From positions 310,001 to 374,000 of the forward strand of contig NZ_JAKZAL010000002.1 in assembly GCF_022538115.1 (NCBI RefSeq): a stretch of 64,000 nucleotides of DNA, read 5' to 3'. This document shows, piece by piece, positions 1 to 9,572 of the stretch (the first letter of the stretch is position 1; the number at the start of each line of letters is the position of its first letter). This DNA comes from Cognataquiflexum rubidum (GTDB lineage Bacteria; Bacteroidota; Bacteroidia; Cytophagales; Cyclobacteriaceae). The notes beneath the pieces were generated by a model. It saw only the letters and a list, made by a program, of their open reading frames with translations. It did no database searches and was not told the origin of the DNA. The position numbers were made by a program, and so were the translations under genes.

Positions 1-1
1 A

Positions 2-298
2 AAAAATGTAGTGATTTCAAACGACGGAAATGAAGCCATTGAGGCATACCTCAAACAGGATTTTAACTTGATATTACTTGACCTGCAGATGCCTGAAAAA
101 GATGGTTTCCAAGTGGCTGAATTTATCCGATCGATGGACGATCAAAAAAAGAAGAGTGTCCCTATAATTGCTTTGACCGCTTCATCGTTGATTGAAGTGA
201 AAGAACAATTGGATAAAGTGGGAATGGATGACTATATCAGCAAACCGTTTAACCCCGATAACCTTTACACCAAAATTCTCAAATACCTTAAGCCATAA
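2..298 (+). CDS. Response-regulator receiver domain, C-terminal end of a truncated (probably hybrid histidine kinase) protein
   Basis: The reading frame is open to the left edge, so only the last 98 residues are present. They form most of a CheY-like receiver domain. The phosphoacceptor aspartate lies in LLDLQMPEKDG, the conserved Thr in ALTAS, and the Lys in YISKPF. The protein ends directly after the last helix, with no DNA-binding output domain. In Bacteroidota a receiver at the extreme C-terminus is typical of hybrid sensor kinases, so a kinase is probably encoded to the left; that part is inference. The next ORF begins within 65 bases on the same strand. Confidence 0.8.
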   Translation, partial: KNVVISNDGNEAIEAYLKQDFNLILLDLQMPEKDGFQVAEFIRSMDDQKKKSVPIIALTASSLIEVKEQLDKVGMDDYISKPFNPDNLYTKILKYLKP

Positions 299-360
299 AT
301 TTGAAAAAAGGAGTTAGCGATAACCGCTTTCATTATAAATTTGGAGGCAAACAAACTGGT

Positions 361-1668
361 ATGAGAGTTTTCTTGGTACTGCTGCTTTCGCTTTCTTTAG
401 GATTTCCTGCTTTTTCCCAGTCCCCGAAGTCCAACAGGACTACCATGTACATGACCTATGGTAAAACTGGCGCAAACCTTCGGGAGTTTAATCAAATGCT
501 TTCCAATAAAGGGCTTTCTCCGATGAGAAATAGCTATTCCAACCTTAGTTTCGGGTATTTGACGAGGTTCAATGATTTTGTCCTAGGATTGGAGCTATTT
601 CAAAACAGTGGTCCAAAATCCAACTTTGATGGATATGCCATTGATTATCACAGTACCAGATTTTATGTGAATGTAGGGTTTGCTTTTACCGAAGAAGGGA
701 ATTTTCAATTGATCCATTACATGTCTGTGGGGACAGGATTTCTTAATTTTCAGATGCTGAAGGAAAATCCTGCCCAAAATCTCGAAACCTTTTTTGAAAA
801 TCCTGAGCATGGCTTTATTCTTAGAGACGGCAACCTCCATAAAGGATCTTTGAATATGACAGGATTTCTGACGGAAATCGGATTTCAGATGAGCTATGAT
901 GTGCCGATTCCCGGCAGAGAAGAGGCGATTGAGCTTATTGCAAGATTTGGGTATTCTTTTAGCCCGTTTGAAGATTCATGGAAACTAAACGCCATCAGGT
1001 TTAACAGCACCCAAAGTGGCGCATTTATCCGAATGGGGGCAGGTATTACAATTCCTGACCATAACTTTTTTTATAAAGATGCTGCTATCGGTGGACATTT
1101 CGTATATGGATTTCATTTTACCAAACCTGACCAATTCAATGAAGTCCTTGTGGCAAATGGACTTGCTCCATTTAAAGGAAGACCAAATAACATTGGATTG
1201 AAGGTTTTGGGAGAAAACAGAGGACTTCTTTATGGACTTGATTTCTACAACCTTGGACTTTCAGGAGAGGCCGATGAATCTAGAAGTCATACCTTAAATA
1301 GTCTGCGCATCTATGGAAACGTTGGCCTGAAATTTTTTGAAAGAAGAAATCTGGAATTGGGTGGCACAGGTGGTCTCGGTTATGGAAATATCCGGTACAG
1401 TCTCATCAGCAATGAAAAACCTGATTTCCCAAGATTATTTGAAGAGCCCCTTCATGATGCATTTTTGAGAAAAGGAGGCTTGATGGCCAAACCGGAAGTT
1501 TTTATAGCTTACGGAATTCCATTATCACCGAACCACACTTCCAAAATCATGTTTGGGATAAATGGGGGATATGAAATTCCTTTGGCCAATTATAAACTAC
1601 TTGACCTGCCCATGGCAAGCTACATGTCCAATCCGTACTTTCAGTTGAGTGTAGGGATCAAACATTAA
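361..1668 (+). CDS. Outer-membrane-type secreted protein of unknown function
   Basis: I do not recognise a named family. The 435-residue product starts with a clear signal peptide (MRVFLVLLLSLSLGFPAFSQ). The mature part is rich in Gly and aromatic residues and in alternating polar/apolar strands, for example ELGGTGGLGYGNIRYSL, and it ends in an aromatic-containing strand, as outer-membrane beta barrels do. The frame is open up to a TTG at 301, but I chose ATG 361 because the signal peptide starts there and GGAGG lies about 13 bases upstream. It follows the receiver-domain gene by 62 bases and could be cotranscribed. Its stop overlaps by 4 bases that of the convergent RidA-like gene. Confidence 0.65.
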   Translation: MRVFLVLLLSLSLGFPAFSQSPKSNRTTMYMTYGKTGANLREFNQMLSNKGLSPMRNSYSNLSFGYLTRFNDFVLGLELFQNSGPKSNFDGYAIDYHSTRFYVNVGFAFTEEGNFQLIHYMSVGTGFLNFQMLKENPAQNLETFFENPEHGFILRDGNLHKGSLNMTGFLTEIGFQMSYDVPIPGREEAIELIARFGYSFSPFEDSWKLNAIRFNSTQSGAFIRMGAGITIPDHNFFYKDAAIGGHFVYGFHFTKPDQFNEVLVANGLAPFKGRPNNIGLKVLGENRGLLYGLDFYNLGLSGEADESRSHTLNSLRIYGNVGLKFFERRNLELGGTGGLGYGNIRYSLISNEKPDFPRLFEEPLHDAFLRKGGLMAKPEVFIAYGIPLSPNHTSKIMFGINGGYEIPLANYKLLDLPMASYMSNPYFQLSVGIKH

Positions 1669-2249
1669 TTGTCTTCGATCTCCACTATCAATTCAACTTC
1701 TACAGCGATGTTCATCGGCAAGGCATTCATACCAACAGCCGATCTTGCATGTTTTCCTTTTTCGCCAAAAACTTCCACCATCAAATCCGAAAACCCATTG
1801 ATAACCTGTGGCTGTTGGGTGAAATCGGAATTGCAATTCACCATACCCAATACTTTTACTACGCGTTTGACTTTATTCAAATCGCCCAATTCAGCTTTTA
1901 GAACAGCAAGTTGGTTAATTGCCACCATACGGGCGGCTTCTTTTCCCTCTTCAATCGTCAGGTCTTGGCCTACTTTTCCGGTAATAAAAGTACCATCAGG
2001 AAGTCCCGGGCCTTTTCCCGCAAGGAAAAGGAGGTTACCGCTTCTGACCGCATTGACATAGTTAGCTACCGGCGAACTAGCCTCCGGTAGGACAATTCCC
2101 AAGTCTTTGAGTTTTTGTTCGGCATCCCAGATTAACTCCGATGGTTGCTCGGATTGAACTTCCGGGGAATTGCATGAAATTGAAAATAGGGTCAGGAACA
2201 TGGGAGTCAAGACCAAAACAAATCTGGAGAAAAAGGCTTTGAATTTCAT
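1665..2249 (-). CDS. RidA/YjgF/UK114-family protein with lipoprotein signal
   Basis: The 194-residue product has a RidA-type domain from about residue 55 to the end. RidA proteins hydrolyse reactive enamine/imine intermediates made by PLP enzymes, and the family is usually about 130 residues and cytosolic. Here the domain is preceded by a hydrophobic leader and a lipobox-like ISC at about residues 24-26, so the protein is probably a periplasm-facing lipoprotein. The Arg of the RidA substrate pocket appears to be kept in ARSAVGMNALPMNIAVEVE. The best-known role of RidA is cytosolic, so the substrate of an exported version is open. It stands alone on the minus strand, convergent with the upstream neighbour. 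Confidence 0.8.
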   Translation of the reverse strand: MKFKAFFSRFVLVLTPMFLTLFSISCNSPEVQSEQPSELIWDAEQKLKDLGIVLPEASSPVANYVNAVRSGNLLFLAGKGPGLPDGTFITGKVGQDLTIEEGKEAARMVAINQLAVLKAELGDLNKVKRVVKVLGMVNCNSDFTQQPQVINGFSDLMVEVFGEKGKHARSAVGMNALPMNIAVEVELIVEIEDN

Positions 2250-2400
2250 AGGGAAAAGGGATGGAGGTTTGGGATTTTGCTGAATAAAATTTGGAAATGA
2301 AAACAGGATTAATTTTTCACATAGGAGAAATATACCTATTCCATCAAAGAATCTCTATAAAAAAATACAAAATCCAAGAATTGCTTTTAAATTTGGACAG

Positions 2401-2498
2401 CTTATCGAGAAAGACCGAGGGAAAGGCCCTATGACGTCTTGGCAACCTGAATAAACAAGGTGCCAATTCCTATTCCGGAGAAGCCGGAAGAAGATGAG
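2401..2498 (+). promoter_or_regulatory. SAM-I (S-box) riboswitch upstream of split metH
   Basis: The leader carries the S-box core: CTTATCGAGAAAG at the 5' side, GAGGGAAAGGCCCTATGACG as the P2 arm, CTTGGCAACC, and AAGGTGCCAATTCC. P1 closes perfectly between CTTATC (2401-2406) and GATGAG (2493-2498). A further hairpin, CGGAAAAA (2499-2506) with TTTTTCCG (2515-2522), follows and may be the expression platform, although no clear U-tract terminator follows it. Known S-box elements bind S-adenosylmethionine and lower expression of methionine genes when SAM is plentiful. The first downstream gene (2559) is the homocysteine methyltransferase part of MetH, which fits. Confidence 0.93.
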
Positions 2499-2558
2499 CG
2501 GAAAAATAAAGTCTTTTTTCCGGTTCTTGCTCGCATAAGTTTTTGATACTCCATATCC

Positions 2559-3602
2559 ATGAACAGAACCGCGTTATTACTCTCCTTAGCCAAGAAAAAA
2601 ATTCTTATCCTCGATGGTGCCATGGGCACGATGATTCAGCGTTTTAAGCTGAATGAGGAAGATTTTAGAACACCCGAACTTGCAAATCACCCCAAACCAT
2701 TGAAGGGTAACAATGACCTACTCTCACTTTCGAGACCGGATGTCATCAAATCCATTCATGCAGCCTACCTTGAAGTTGGGTCAGATATCATCGAGACCAA
2801 TACCTTTAGCGGCACATCCATAGCCCAAGAGGATTATGGTTTGCAGCATCTTGCCTACGAGATCAATTTCCAATCAGCGAAAATCGCCAGAGAAGTTACT
2901 GTTGAATTCACTGCAAAAAACCCTGACAAACCACGGTTCGTGGCAGGGGCACTTGGGCCGACCAATAAAACAGCATCTCTTTCTCCTGATGTCAATGATC
3001 CGGGTTACCGGGCCATAACTTTTGACCAATTGTCTGAAGCATACAAAGAACAGGTAAAGGGATTATTGGATGGAGGCTCTGATATTCTATTGGTGGAAAC
3101 AATTTTTGATACCCTAAATGCAAAAGCCGCTCTTTTCGCCATTCAGGAAGTATTTGAAGAAAGAAATATCCCATTGAATCCTGAAGAAGGTGGCATTCCC
3201 ATTATGATCTCAGGAACCATTACTGATGCTTCGGGCAGGACACTTTCAGGACAGACGACAGAAGCATTTTTGATTTCAGTTTCCCATGTTCCGCTTTTCA
3301 GTGTGGGGTTGAATTGTGCACTTGGTGCCAAGGAGCTCAGACCTTATCTAAAAGTAATGGCAGACAACGCGCCATTTTTGGTTTCTGCTTATCCCAATGC
3401 CGGTTTGCCAAATGAATTTGGCCAATATGATCAGGGAGCAAATGAAATGGCGGGTCAGATCGAGGAGTTTTTGAAAGAAGGGTATGTCAATATTTTGGGA
3501 GGATGCTGCGGAACGACACCCGAACATATTGCTGCCATAGCCAAAGCGGCTGAAAAATACGCCCCACGTAAGATTGAAATTGTCACAGCAGAAAATGAGT
3601 AA
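2559..3602 (+). CDS. metH: Homocysteine S-methyltransferase domain protein (N-terminal half of split MetH)
   Basis: The 347-residue protein corresponds to the homocysteine-binding module of cobalamin-dependent methionine synthase. It has the barrel start [10 protein letters not shown] and the three zinc-ligand cysteines: C253 in VGLNCALGA and C316/C317 in [10 protein letters not shown]. Full-length MetH is about 1200 residues and carries this module at its N-terminus. Here it is a separate protein whose last codons overlap the next gene by 8 bases. Together they should transfer the methyl group from methyl-cobalamin to homocysteine to make methionine. It lies 60 bases downstream of a SAM-I riboswitch and is followed by metF. 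Confidence 0.93.
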   Translation: MNRTALLLSLAKKKILILDGAMGTMIQRFKLNEEDFRTPELANHPKPLKGNNDLLSLSRPDVIKSIHAAYLEVGSDIIETNTFSGTSIAQEDYGLQHLAYEINFQSAKIAREVTVEFTAKNPDKPRFVAGALGPTNKTASLSPDVNDPGYRAITFDQLSEAYKEQVKGLLDGGSDILLVETIFDTLNAKAALFAIQEVFEERNIPLNPEEGGIPIMISGTITDASGRTLSGQTTEAFLISVSHVPLFSVGLNCALGAKELRPYLKVMADNAPFLVSAYPNAGLPNEFGQYDQGANEMAGQIEEFLKEGYVNILGGCCGTTPEHIAAIAKAAEKYAPRKIEIVTAENE

Positions 3603-6300
3603 AATCCAAAAATATAATGCCATGAAATTGTCAGGACTGGAACCCTTGGTTTTCACTCCTGAAATCAATTTTGTCAATGTCGGTGAAAGAACAAATATCA
3701 CCGGGTCAAAGAAATTTGCCAGACTGATTCTCAACGGCCAATATGATGAAGCCCTAACAATTGCTTTGGATCAAGTCAGAGGCGGCGCCCAAGTACTGGA
3801 CGTCTGCATGGATGAAGGCATGCTTGACGGTGTGGTGGCAATGAAAAAGTTTCTTAACCTGATTGCTTCCGAACCGGAAATCAGCAGGATACCGATCATG
3901 ATCGACAGTTCACGTTGGGAGATAATCCTTGCCGGACTCAAATGCATACAGGGAAAAGGAATTGTCAATTCGATCAGTTTAAAGAATGGCGAAACCGAAT
4001 TTATCAATCAGGCCAAGACCATCAAAAAATTTGGTGCGGCGGTGGTGGTAATGGCTTTTGATGAAAAAGGTCAGGCTGATACTTATCAGCGCCGGATAGA
4101 TATTTGCAAGAGGAGCTATGATATTTTGGTCAATATTGTCAGATTCAACCCTCAGGACATCATTTTTGATCCGAATATCTTTCCTGTTGCAACCGGAATG
4201 GACGAGCATCGGAAAAACGCCCTTGACTTTTTTCATGCTACCCAATGGATCAAACAAAACCTTCCGGGAGCCAAAGTCAGTGGCGGTGTAAGCAATGTGA
4301 GTTTTTCTTTCAGAGGCAATGATCCTGTGAGGGAAGCCATGCACGCCGCTTTCCTCTACCACGCCATCCGTCACGGGATGGATATGGGGATTGTGAATCC
4401 AACCATGCTTGAGGTCTATGACGATATTCCAAAAGATTTGCTCCAAAGAGTGGAGGATGTCCTTTTTGATAGGACGGAAGATGCTACCGAGCAATTGCTT
4501 GCTTTTGCAGAAACCGTAAAAGCTTCCGGAAAGAAAGAAATTGTCAATGAAGCCTGGAGGGAATTTCCTGTTGAAAAAAGGATAGAGCATGCATTGGTCA
4601 AAGGCATTATTGACTTTGTCATTGAAGATACTGAAGAGGCTAGGTTGAAATACCAAAACCCACTCAAAGTCATCGAAGGGCCTCTGATGGACGGGATGAA
4701 TGTGGTCGGGGATTTATTTGGTGAGGGCAAAATGTTCCTTCCCCAAGTAGTGAAATCTGCGAGGGTGATGAAAAAAGCCGTTGCTTATTTGGAGCCATTT
4801 ATGCCCAAAATCGGGGATTTGGATTACAATGCCGAGCAAAGCAGCATCAAAAAAATCCTCTTGGCTACTGTCAAAGGGGACGTCCACGATATCGGAAAAA
4901 ACATTGTCGGGGTGGTTTTGGCTTGCAACAGCTATCAGATCATCGACCTTGGCGTGATGGTAGATGCCCAAAAAATAATCGATGAAGCCATCAAAAACAA
5001 AGTGGATATTATCGGATTGAGCGGTCTGATTACACCTTCCCTTGACGAAATGGTTTACGTCGCTTCCGAAATGGAGCGTCAGGGAATGCAGATACCATTG
5101 TTGATCGGTGGAGCTACGACTTCAAGAATCCACACTGCAGTAAAAATTGATCCGGTCTACAGCGGGATTGTCATCCATGTGACTGACGCTTCCAAGTCGG
5201 TTCCGATAGCAGGAGAATCCATCAATGAGGAGACAAAGACGGCTTATCACAAACAGATCAAGGAAACCTACAGGCAGTTGCGGGTTGAGCATGAGGCAAA
5301 GCAACAGGTGAAACAGCTTGTTACTTTTGAGGAAGCCAAAGCCAATCCTGTGTATATCGACTGGGAGCATTATGAACCTGAGGTTCCGGCAAAATTGGGA
5401 GAAACCATTTTCCATGATCTTGATTTGTCAGTTTTGAGAAAATACATTGATTGGACGCCGTTTTTCAGCACTTGGATGCTGACAGGAAGGTATCCCAAAA
5501 TCTTTGAGGATGAGGTAGTGGGAAAAGAGGCGAAAAAATTATTTGATGAAGCCAACGAGATGCTCGATCAGGTGATTGCTGAAAAATGGCTTCAGGCCAA
5601 AGCAGTAGTGAATTTGTTTCCTGTAAAGAGAAATGGGGAAGATGTAGCTGTTCTCTCCCAAGGAGTTGAGACCGGCTTCAACTTCCATTTCCTTCGTCAG
5701 CAGGGCAAAAAGGGGAAAGGTGTTCCTAACAGGTCTTTGGTGGATTATATCCATCCTACCAAGACAGATTATATGGGTGGATTTGCGGTGACTGCAGGTT
5801 GGGGAATTGAATCCAAACTGGAGGAATTCCAAAAAAGCCACGATGATTACCATGACATCATGCTCAAGGCGTTGGCAGACCGGCTTGCAGAAGCAGGTGC
5901 TGAGTATCTGCATGAACTCGTCCGAAAAGAGCTTTGGGGCTATGCCAAGTCAGAAATATTGGAAAACGAAGCATTGATCAAGGAAGAATATCAAGGAATC
6001 CGACCGGCACCGGGATATCCGGCTTGTCCTGAACATTCCGAAAAAAGAACGCTTTTCGATATGATGCAAATTGAAAAAAGTATCGGAATCACGCTGACGG
6101 ATAGCTTTGCTATGTACCCGACATCTTCAGTTAGCGGATTTTATTTCGGACATCCCGAAAGCAAGTATTTTGGTCTAGGTAAAATAGGGGAGGACCAAGT
6201 TGTGGATTATGCCAAACGAAAAGGAGTCAGTAAGGCGCAGGCAGAAAGATGGTTATCGCCAAACTTAGCTTACTCACCAATGTTACAAGTACAAGAATAG
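3595..6300 (+). CDS. metH: Methionine synthase, pterin-, cobalamin-binding and activation domains (C-terminal part of split MetH)
   Basis: The 901-residue protein contains the remaining MetH modules in order. The pterin-binding domain (about residues 20-290) begins [18 protein letters not shown]. The cobalamin cap lies at about 330-415. The B12-binding Rossmann domain carries DVHDIGKN, with the cobalt-ligand His near residue 431. The C-terminal SAM-binding activation domain (about 600-900) contains [12 protein letters not shown]. The frame is open to a TTG at 3574, but ATG 3595 is preferred because ATGAGTAA overlaps the stop of the preceding homocysteine domain, the usual arrangement for translational coupling. 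No domain is missing when the two proteins are added together. Confidence 0.95.
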   Translation: MSKIQKYNAMKLSGLEPLVFTPEINFVNVGERTNITGSKKFARLILNGQYDEALTIALDQVRGGAQVLDVCMDEGMLDGVVAMKKFLNLIASEPEISRIPIMIDSSRWEIILAGLKCIQGKGIVNSISLKNGETEFINQAKTIKKFGAAVVVMAFDEKGQADTYQRRIDICKRSYDILVNIVRFNPQDIIFDPNIFPVATGMDEHRKNALDFFHATQWIKQNLPGAKVSGGVSNVSFSFRGNDPVREAMHAAFLYHAIRHGMDMGIVNPTMLEVYDDIPKDLLQRVEDVLFDRTEDATEQLLAFAETVKASGKKEIVNEAWREFPVEKRIEHALVKGIIDFVIEDTEEARLKYQNPLKVIEGPLMDGMNVVGDLFGEGKMFLPQVVKSARVMKKAVAYLEPFMPKIGDLDYNAEQSSIKKILLATVKGDVHDIGKNIVGVVLACNSYQIIDLGVMVDAQKIIDEAIKNKVDIIGLSGLITPSLDEMVYVASEMERQGMQIPLLIGGATTSRIHTAVKIDPVYSGIVIHVTDASKSVPIAGESINEETKTAYHKQIKETYRQLRVEHEAKQQVKQLVTFEEAKANPVYIDWEHYEPEVPAKLGETIFHDLDLSVLRKYIDWTPFFSTWMLTGRYPKIFEDEVVGKEAKKLFDEANEMLDQVIAEKWLQAKAVVNLFPVKRNGEDVAVLSQGVETGFNFHFLRQQGKKGKGVPNRSLVDYIHPTKTDYMGGFAVTAGWGIESKLEEFQKSHDDYHDIMLKALADRLAEAGAEYLHELVRKELWGYAKSEILENEALIKEEYQGIRPAPGYPACPEHSEKRTLFDMMQIEKSIGITLTDSFAMYPTSSVSGFYFGHPESKYFGLGKIGEDQVVDYAKRKGVSKAQAERWLSPNLAYSPMLQVQE

Positions 6301-6305
6301 AAGAT

Positions 6306-7259
6306 ATGAAAATCACTGAACATATAGAACAGGCAAAAAAAACCCTGTTTTCTTTTGAAATATTACCCCCATTGAAAGGGCAGAGTCTCAATGAACTTTG
6401 TATCGGGATTGAACCTTTGATGGAATTCAAGCCACCTTTTGTGGATGTCACCTACCATAGGGAAGAATTTATTTATAAAAAGCATCCCAATGGGCTTTTG
6501 GAAAAAGTGAGTACCAAAAAGCGTCCGGGTACAGTCGGGATTTGCGCAGCCTTGATGAATAGGTTCAGAGTAGATGCCGTTCCGCACTTGCTTTGTGGAG
6601 GGTTTACCAAAGAAGAAACTGAAAACGCACTCATTGATCTCAATTTTATTGGTGTTCAGAATGTGTTGGCCCTGAGAGGTGATGCCCCAAAAAATGAGGG
6701 AACATTCAAGCCTGAACCCAATGGACATGAATTTACCAAAGATCTGGTTAAGCAGATCGTGGGGATGAACCATGGGCGGTATTTGCATGAGGAGACAGAG
6801 ACCGGTTTCCATACTGATTTTTGTGTAGGAGTAGGAGGGTATCCTGAAAAGCACTTTGAGGCTCCAAATATGAAATTTGACCTGAAGCATCTGAAGGAAA
6901 AAATAGATTCCGGTGCCGAATATATTGTTACCCAAATGTTTTTTGACAACCAAAAATATTTTGATTTTGTGAAGAATGTGAGGGCCTTGGGAATCACTGT
7001 TCCTATCATTCCGGGGTTGAAGCCCATCACCACTCTGGGTCAGATCGGCATGTTGCCAAGGACTTTTTTCCTTGATATGCCTGATGCTTTGATGGATGAG
7101 CTCGAAAAGTGCAAAACGAATGCTGAAGTCAAAGAAGTAGGCATTGAATGGGCTATTCAGCAAAGCAAAGAATTGGTTGCTAACGGGGTTCAGGTATTGC
7201 ATTATTATACCATGAGTAAAGCTGACGCCACTTATAAAATAGCCAAAGAAGTCTTTTAA
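6306..7259 (+). CDS. metF: 5,10-methylenetetrahydrofolate reductase
   Basis: MetF reduces 5,10-methylene-THF to 5-methyl-THF with an FAD cofactor and supplies the methyl donor for the methionine synthase encoded just upstream. The 317-residue product has the family start FSFEILPPLKG, where the glutamate is the expected general acid, the LALRGDAP folate/FAD-site segment, and QMFFDNQKYFDFV plus IPGLKPI in the second half of the barrel. ATG 6306 lies 5 bases after the metH stop. An in-frame GTG at 6249 inside metH would only add a non-homologous extension. The gene is part of the SAM-riboswitch-led unit and ends 22 bases before the HMG-CoA-lyase-like gene. Confidence 0.95.
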   Translation: MKITEHIEQAKKTLFSFEILPPLKGQSLNELCIGIEPLMEFKPPFVDVTYHREEFIYKKHPNGLLEKVSTKKRPGTVGICAALMNRFRVDAVPHLLCGGFTKEETENALIDLNFIGVQNVLALRGDAPKNEGTFKPEPNGHEFTKDLVKQIVGMNHGRYLHEETETGFHTDFCVGVGGYPEKHFEAPNMKFDLKHLKEKIDSGAEYIVTQMFFDNQKYFDFVKNVRALGITVPIIPGLKPITTLGQIGMLPRTFFLDMPDALMDELEKCKTNAEVKEVGIEWAIQQSKELVANGVQVLHYYTMSKADATYKIAKEVF

Positions 7260-7281
7260 TGGATTTTGTTACATTAGTAGC

Positions 7282-8130
7282 ATGATCAAATTGGTGGAAT
7301 GTCCCCGGGATGCCATGCAGGGCAGGGCCGAATTCATAGATACTTCAATAAAGGCTGCCTACATCAACCAACTCCTTCAGGTCGGTTTTGACACCATTGA
7401 CTTTGGAAGCTTTGTCAGCCCCAAAGCTATACCCCAAATGAGGGATACGGCAGATGTTTTGGAGCAATTAGACCTTTTTGGGACCAAATCCAAACTTCTT
7501 GCTATTGTGGCAAATGTCCGCGGTGCTGAAGACGCTTCTCATTTCGAAGAAATAGATTACTTGGGTTTTCCCCTTTCCCTTTCAGAAACTTTCCAACAGC
7601 GCAATACCAACAAGTCAATTGCTGAAGCTTTGGAGGCGATAGAAGAAATCCAAAACCTCTGTGAGACCAAAGGCAAAACCTTGGTCACCTACCTCAGTAT
7701 GGGTTTTGGAAATCCTTACGGCGATGCTTACTCCCCTGATCTGGTAGCAGAATTTGTCAGGAATTTGGATCAAATGGGTATCAAAATCATCTCTTTTGCC
7801 GATACTGTAGGTACTGCCCAACCCGACTTGATCTCAGAATTGTACTCCGTGAGTTCTAATTCCTATCCAAAAATTGAGTTTGGCATGCATTTACACACCC
7901 ATCCCGAACAGCTTTCATCCAAAATCACAGCGGCATTGAAAGCCGGATGTTTACGGTTTGACAGTGCGGTATTGGGATTTGGAGGATGTCCCATGGCTAA
8001 TGATGACCTTGTAGGTAATGTGGCCACAGAATCCTTGATCCGGATTTTGGAACAGGAAGGGTATGAATTGGACCTCAATAGGATGGAATTCGATGAGGCG
8101 GTGAAACTTGCCAAGGTAGTGTTTCATTGA
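7282..8130 (+). CDS. Hydroxymethylglutaryl-CoA lyase family protein
   Basis: The 282-residue protein is a DRE-TIM metallolyase. It starts KLVECPRDAMQG, where the usual DRE is CPRDAMQ. It carries the metal-binding HLHTHP motif and the GFGGCPMAN loop, whose cysteine is the catalytic residue of HMG-CoA lyases, followed by LVGNVATE. These match HMG-CoA lyase, which splits HMG-CoA into acetoacetate and acetyl-CoA at the end of leucine breakdown. The CoA-transferase subunits at 20.7-22.2 kb could use the acetoacetate, although they are not adjacent. It follows metF by 22 bases on the same strand and may be read through from it. Confidence 0.88.
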   Translation: MIKLVECPRDAMQGRAEFIDTSIKAAYINQLLQVGFDTIDFGSFVSPKAIPQMRDTADVLEQLDLFGTKSKLLAIVANVRGAEDASHFEEIDYLGFPLSLSETFQQRNTNKSIAEALEAIEEIQNLCETKGKTLVTYLSMGFGNPYGDAYSPDLVAEFVRNLDQMGIKIISFADTVGTAQPDLISELYSVSSNSYPKIEFGMHLHTHPEQLSSKITAALKAGCLRFDSAVLGFGGCPMANDDLVGNVATESLIRILEQEGYELDLNRMEFDEAVKLAKVVFH

Positions 8131-8182
8131 ATTGACTTCGGAGATTATATCCCTTGTTCTTTTATTCTAAAGAAAAAGTTTT

Positions 8183-9271
8183 TTAAAAAATCCAACCTAT
8201 TCTGAAATCCATAAACTCAGCGACATGCCCATGGGCTTTGAGTCCTGCGCCAATCCGGATGTTTTCTCCCATCAGGTAATTCAATGTATACCGCTGGTAA
8301 AACTCCCGGTCCTCTTGATAACCCATTGGTCTGGACAGGTACTTGACCATGCGCTGACTGAAATCAAATTTTCCAAATAGGAAATGATTCTCCAAAAAGA
8401 TTCCAGGAATCACAGCTTCTTTTCGGCTTTCTTGGATTGGCAGTGAAAAGTCCTTAGCGATCTCAATTCCTCCTCCCAAGCCTATTATTCCGGTAAATTT
8501 ACGGTAAGTACCTCCAGCAAGGGTAAAGTTTGGTTGACGGGTTCCATTATCGGAGTCCCGTGTATTGAATCCCAAGTCTGCATAAAATGACCATTTGTTA
8601 GGGAGAGGGTTTTTTTCATAGCTTGGTAAATCGGTTTTTCGGGTGTAATGAACAACTCCCAATCCCAGCATAGGATAGTTCATCCCCCGATTGGGCTGAC
8701 TTTGTCCCCCATTGGAAATGTGGTTGTATGAAAATGAAGCCTGCAATTCCCATTGATGGCTAAGTTCAAAGGAAAGTTTTGGCGCAACAAAAATTAAAAA
8801 ACTGATCGGAGCACTAAAGAAGGTATTCCTTGGATTTTCGATAGGGTCATAAATCCGGGTAAGGTAACTTACACCCATTCCTGTAGAAAGACTCGCCGAC
8901 CACCTGTCAGTTCTGAAAAGGTATGGTTCAAAATTCCCTGAAAGGTTCCAGGCCTGCCCCAACTCATTGGGATTTTGAAAATCTACGACTGATAGATTCA
9001 GCCCCAAATAATGGAAGCAATTGCAGGCTTCCCAGTTTTTGCGGGTTGTTTTCATCCATTGGGAAGATAGATTTAGTGAAATGGGTCGGCTGGAAGCCAG
9101 ATCCTGGAGTTCAGGATTATGGGCAATTATCCATCCATATTGACTTTCCAGCCCGATCTTGTGAGAGCTGACCTGCGCTTCTGCATTTACAGTCAAAAAA
9201 CTGAGAATAAGAAAAATAAAGACAGCCTTTTTCAAAATTTTCTTTTTTTGATTTCTACGAAAATGAAACAA
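8183..9271 (-). CDS. PagL-like acyloxyacyl hydrolase / lipid A 3-O-deacylase family outer-membrane protein
   Basis: The 362-residue product starts with a basic, then hydrophobic, signal peptide ending near AEAQ and continues as an outer-membrane barrel. The segment FSYNHISNGGQSQPNRGMN carries the His-x-Ser-Asn pattern of PagL-type lipid A deacylases, where the His and Ser are catalytic. PagL itself is only about 170 residues. Long forms of this kind are common in Bacteroidota and are usually annotated acyloxyacyl hydrolase. A role in trimming lipid A acyl chains is inferred from the motif only. The gene converges with the HMG-CoA-lyase gene and is divergent from the PepSY protein, with a 301-base gap. 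Confidence 0.75.
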   Translation of the reverse strand: MFHFRRNQKKKILKKAVFIFLILSFLTVNAEAQVSSHKIGLESQYGWIIAHNPELQDLASSRPISLNLSSQWMKTTRKNWEACNCFHYLGLNLSVVDFQNPNELGQAWNLSGNFEPYLFRTDRWSASLSTGMGVSYLTRIYDPIENPRNTFFSAPISFLIFVAPKLSFELSHQWELQASFSYNHISNGGQSQPNRGMNYPMLGLGVVHYTRKTDLPSYEKNPLPNKWSFYADLGFNTRDSDNGTRQPNFTLAGGTYRKFTGIIGLGGGIEIAKDFSLPIQESRKEAVIPGIFLENHFLFGKFDFSQRMVKYLSRPMGYQEDREFYQRYTLNYLMGENIRIGAGLKAHGHVAEFMDFRIGWIF

Positions 9272-9572
9272 TGAGGGTGGACCGTGAATAGCTTTTTTTT
9301 ATTCTTGTAACGATAAACTTTTCTGGTTGAAAATTTACCTAAAGAATTTTGAATAGGGTGAATTTTCTACGAAAAGGTTTATTTCTTAGTGTTTTGAAGT
9401 AAACAATATCGGAAGAATAATCGCAGAATTTTGAGTTCTAACTGATATTCAAATTTCAATAATTTTCTAGAAACTGTGTTTCGTCTTTTCTATAAGAAGA
9501 CCGCCTGAAAAAAAATAAAACACATCTGCCTCGATTTTAATTATTTTCGCCGATCGTTATGGAGTATTTCTT
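9272..9572. other. Divergent intergenic region without a gene
   Basis: This AT-rich 301-base gap lies between two divergently transcribed genes and must hold both promoters. No ORF, tRNA-like fold or strong inverted repeat was seen. TAATTATTTTCG near 9538-9549 loosely resembles a Bacteroidota -7 element for the PepSY gene, but I would not call it. Confidence 0.4.

Noticed and set aside
3979-4656. 225-codon minus-strand ORF inside the second metH part
   Set aside because: It is a shadow of a certain gene, and its translation shows no family pattern.
6363-7202. 279-codon minus-strand ORF inside metF
   Set aside because: metF is unmistakable on the plus strand, and the antisense product has no recognisable domain.
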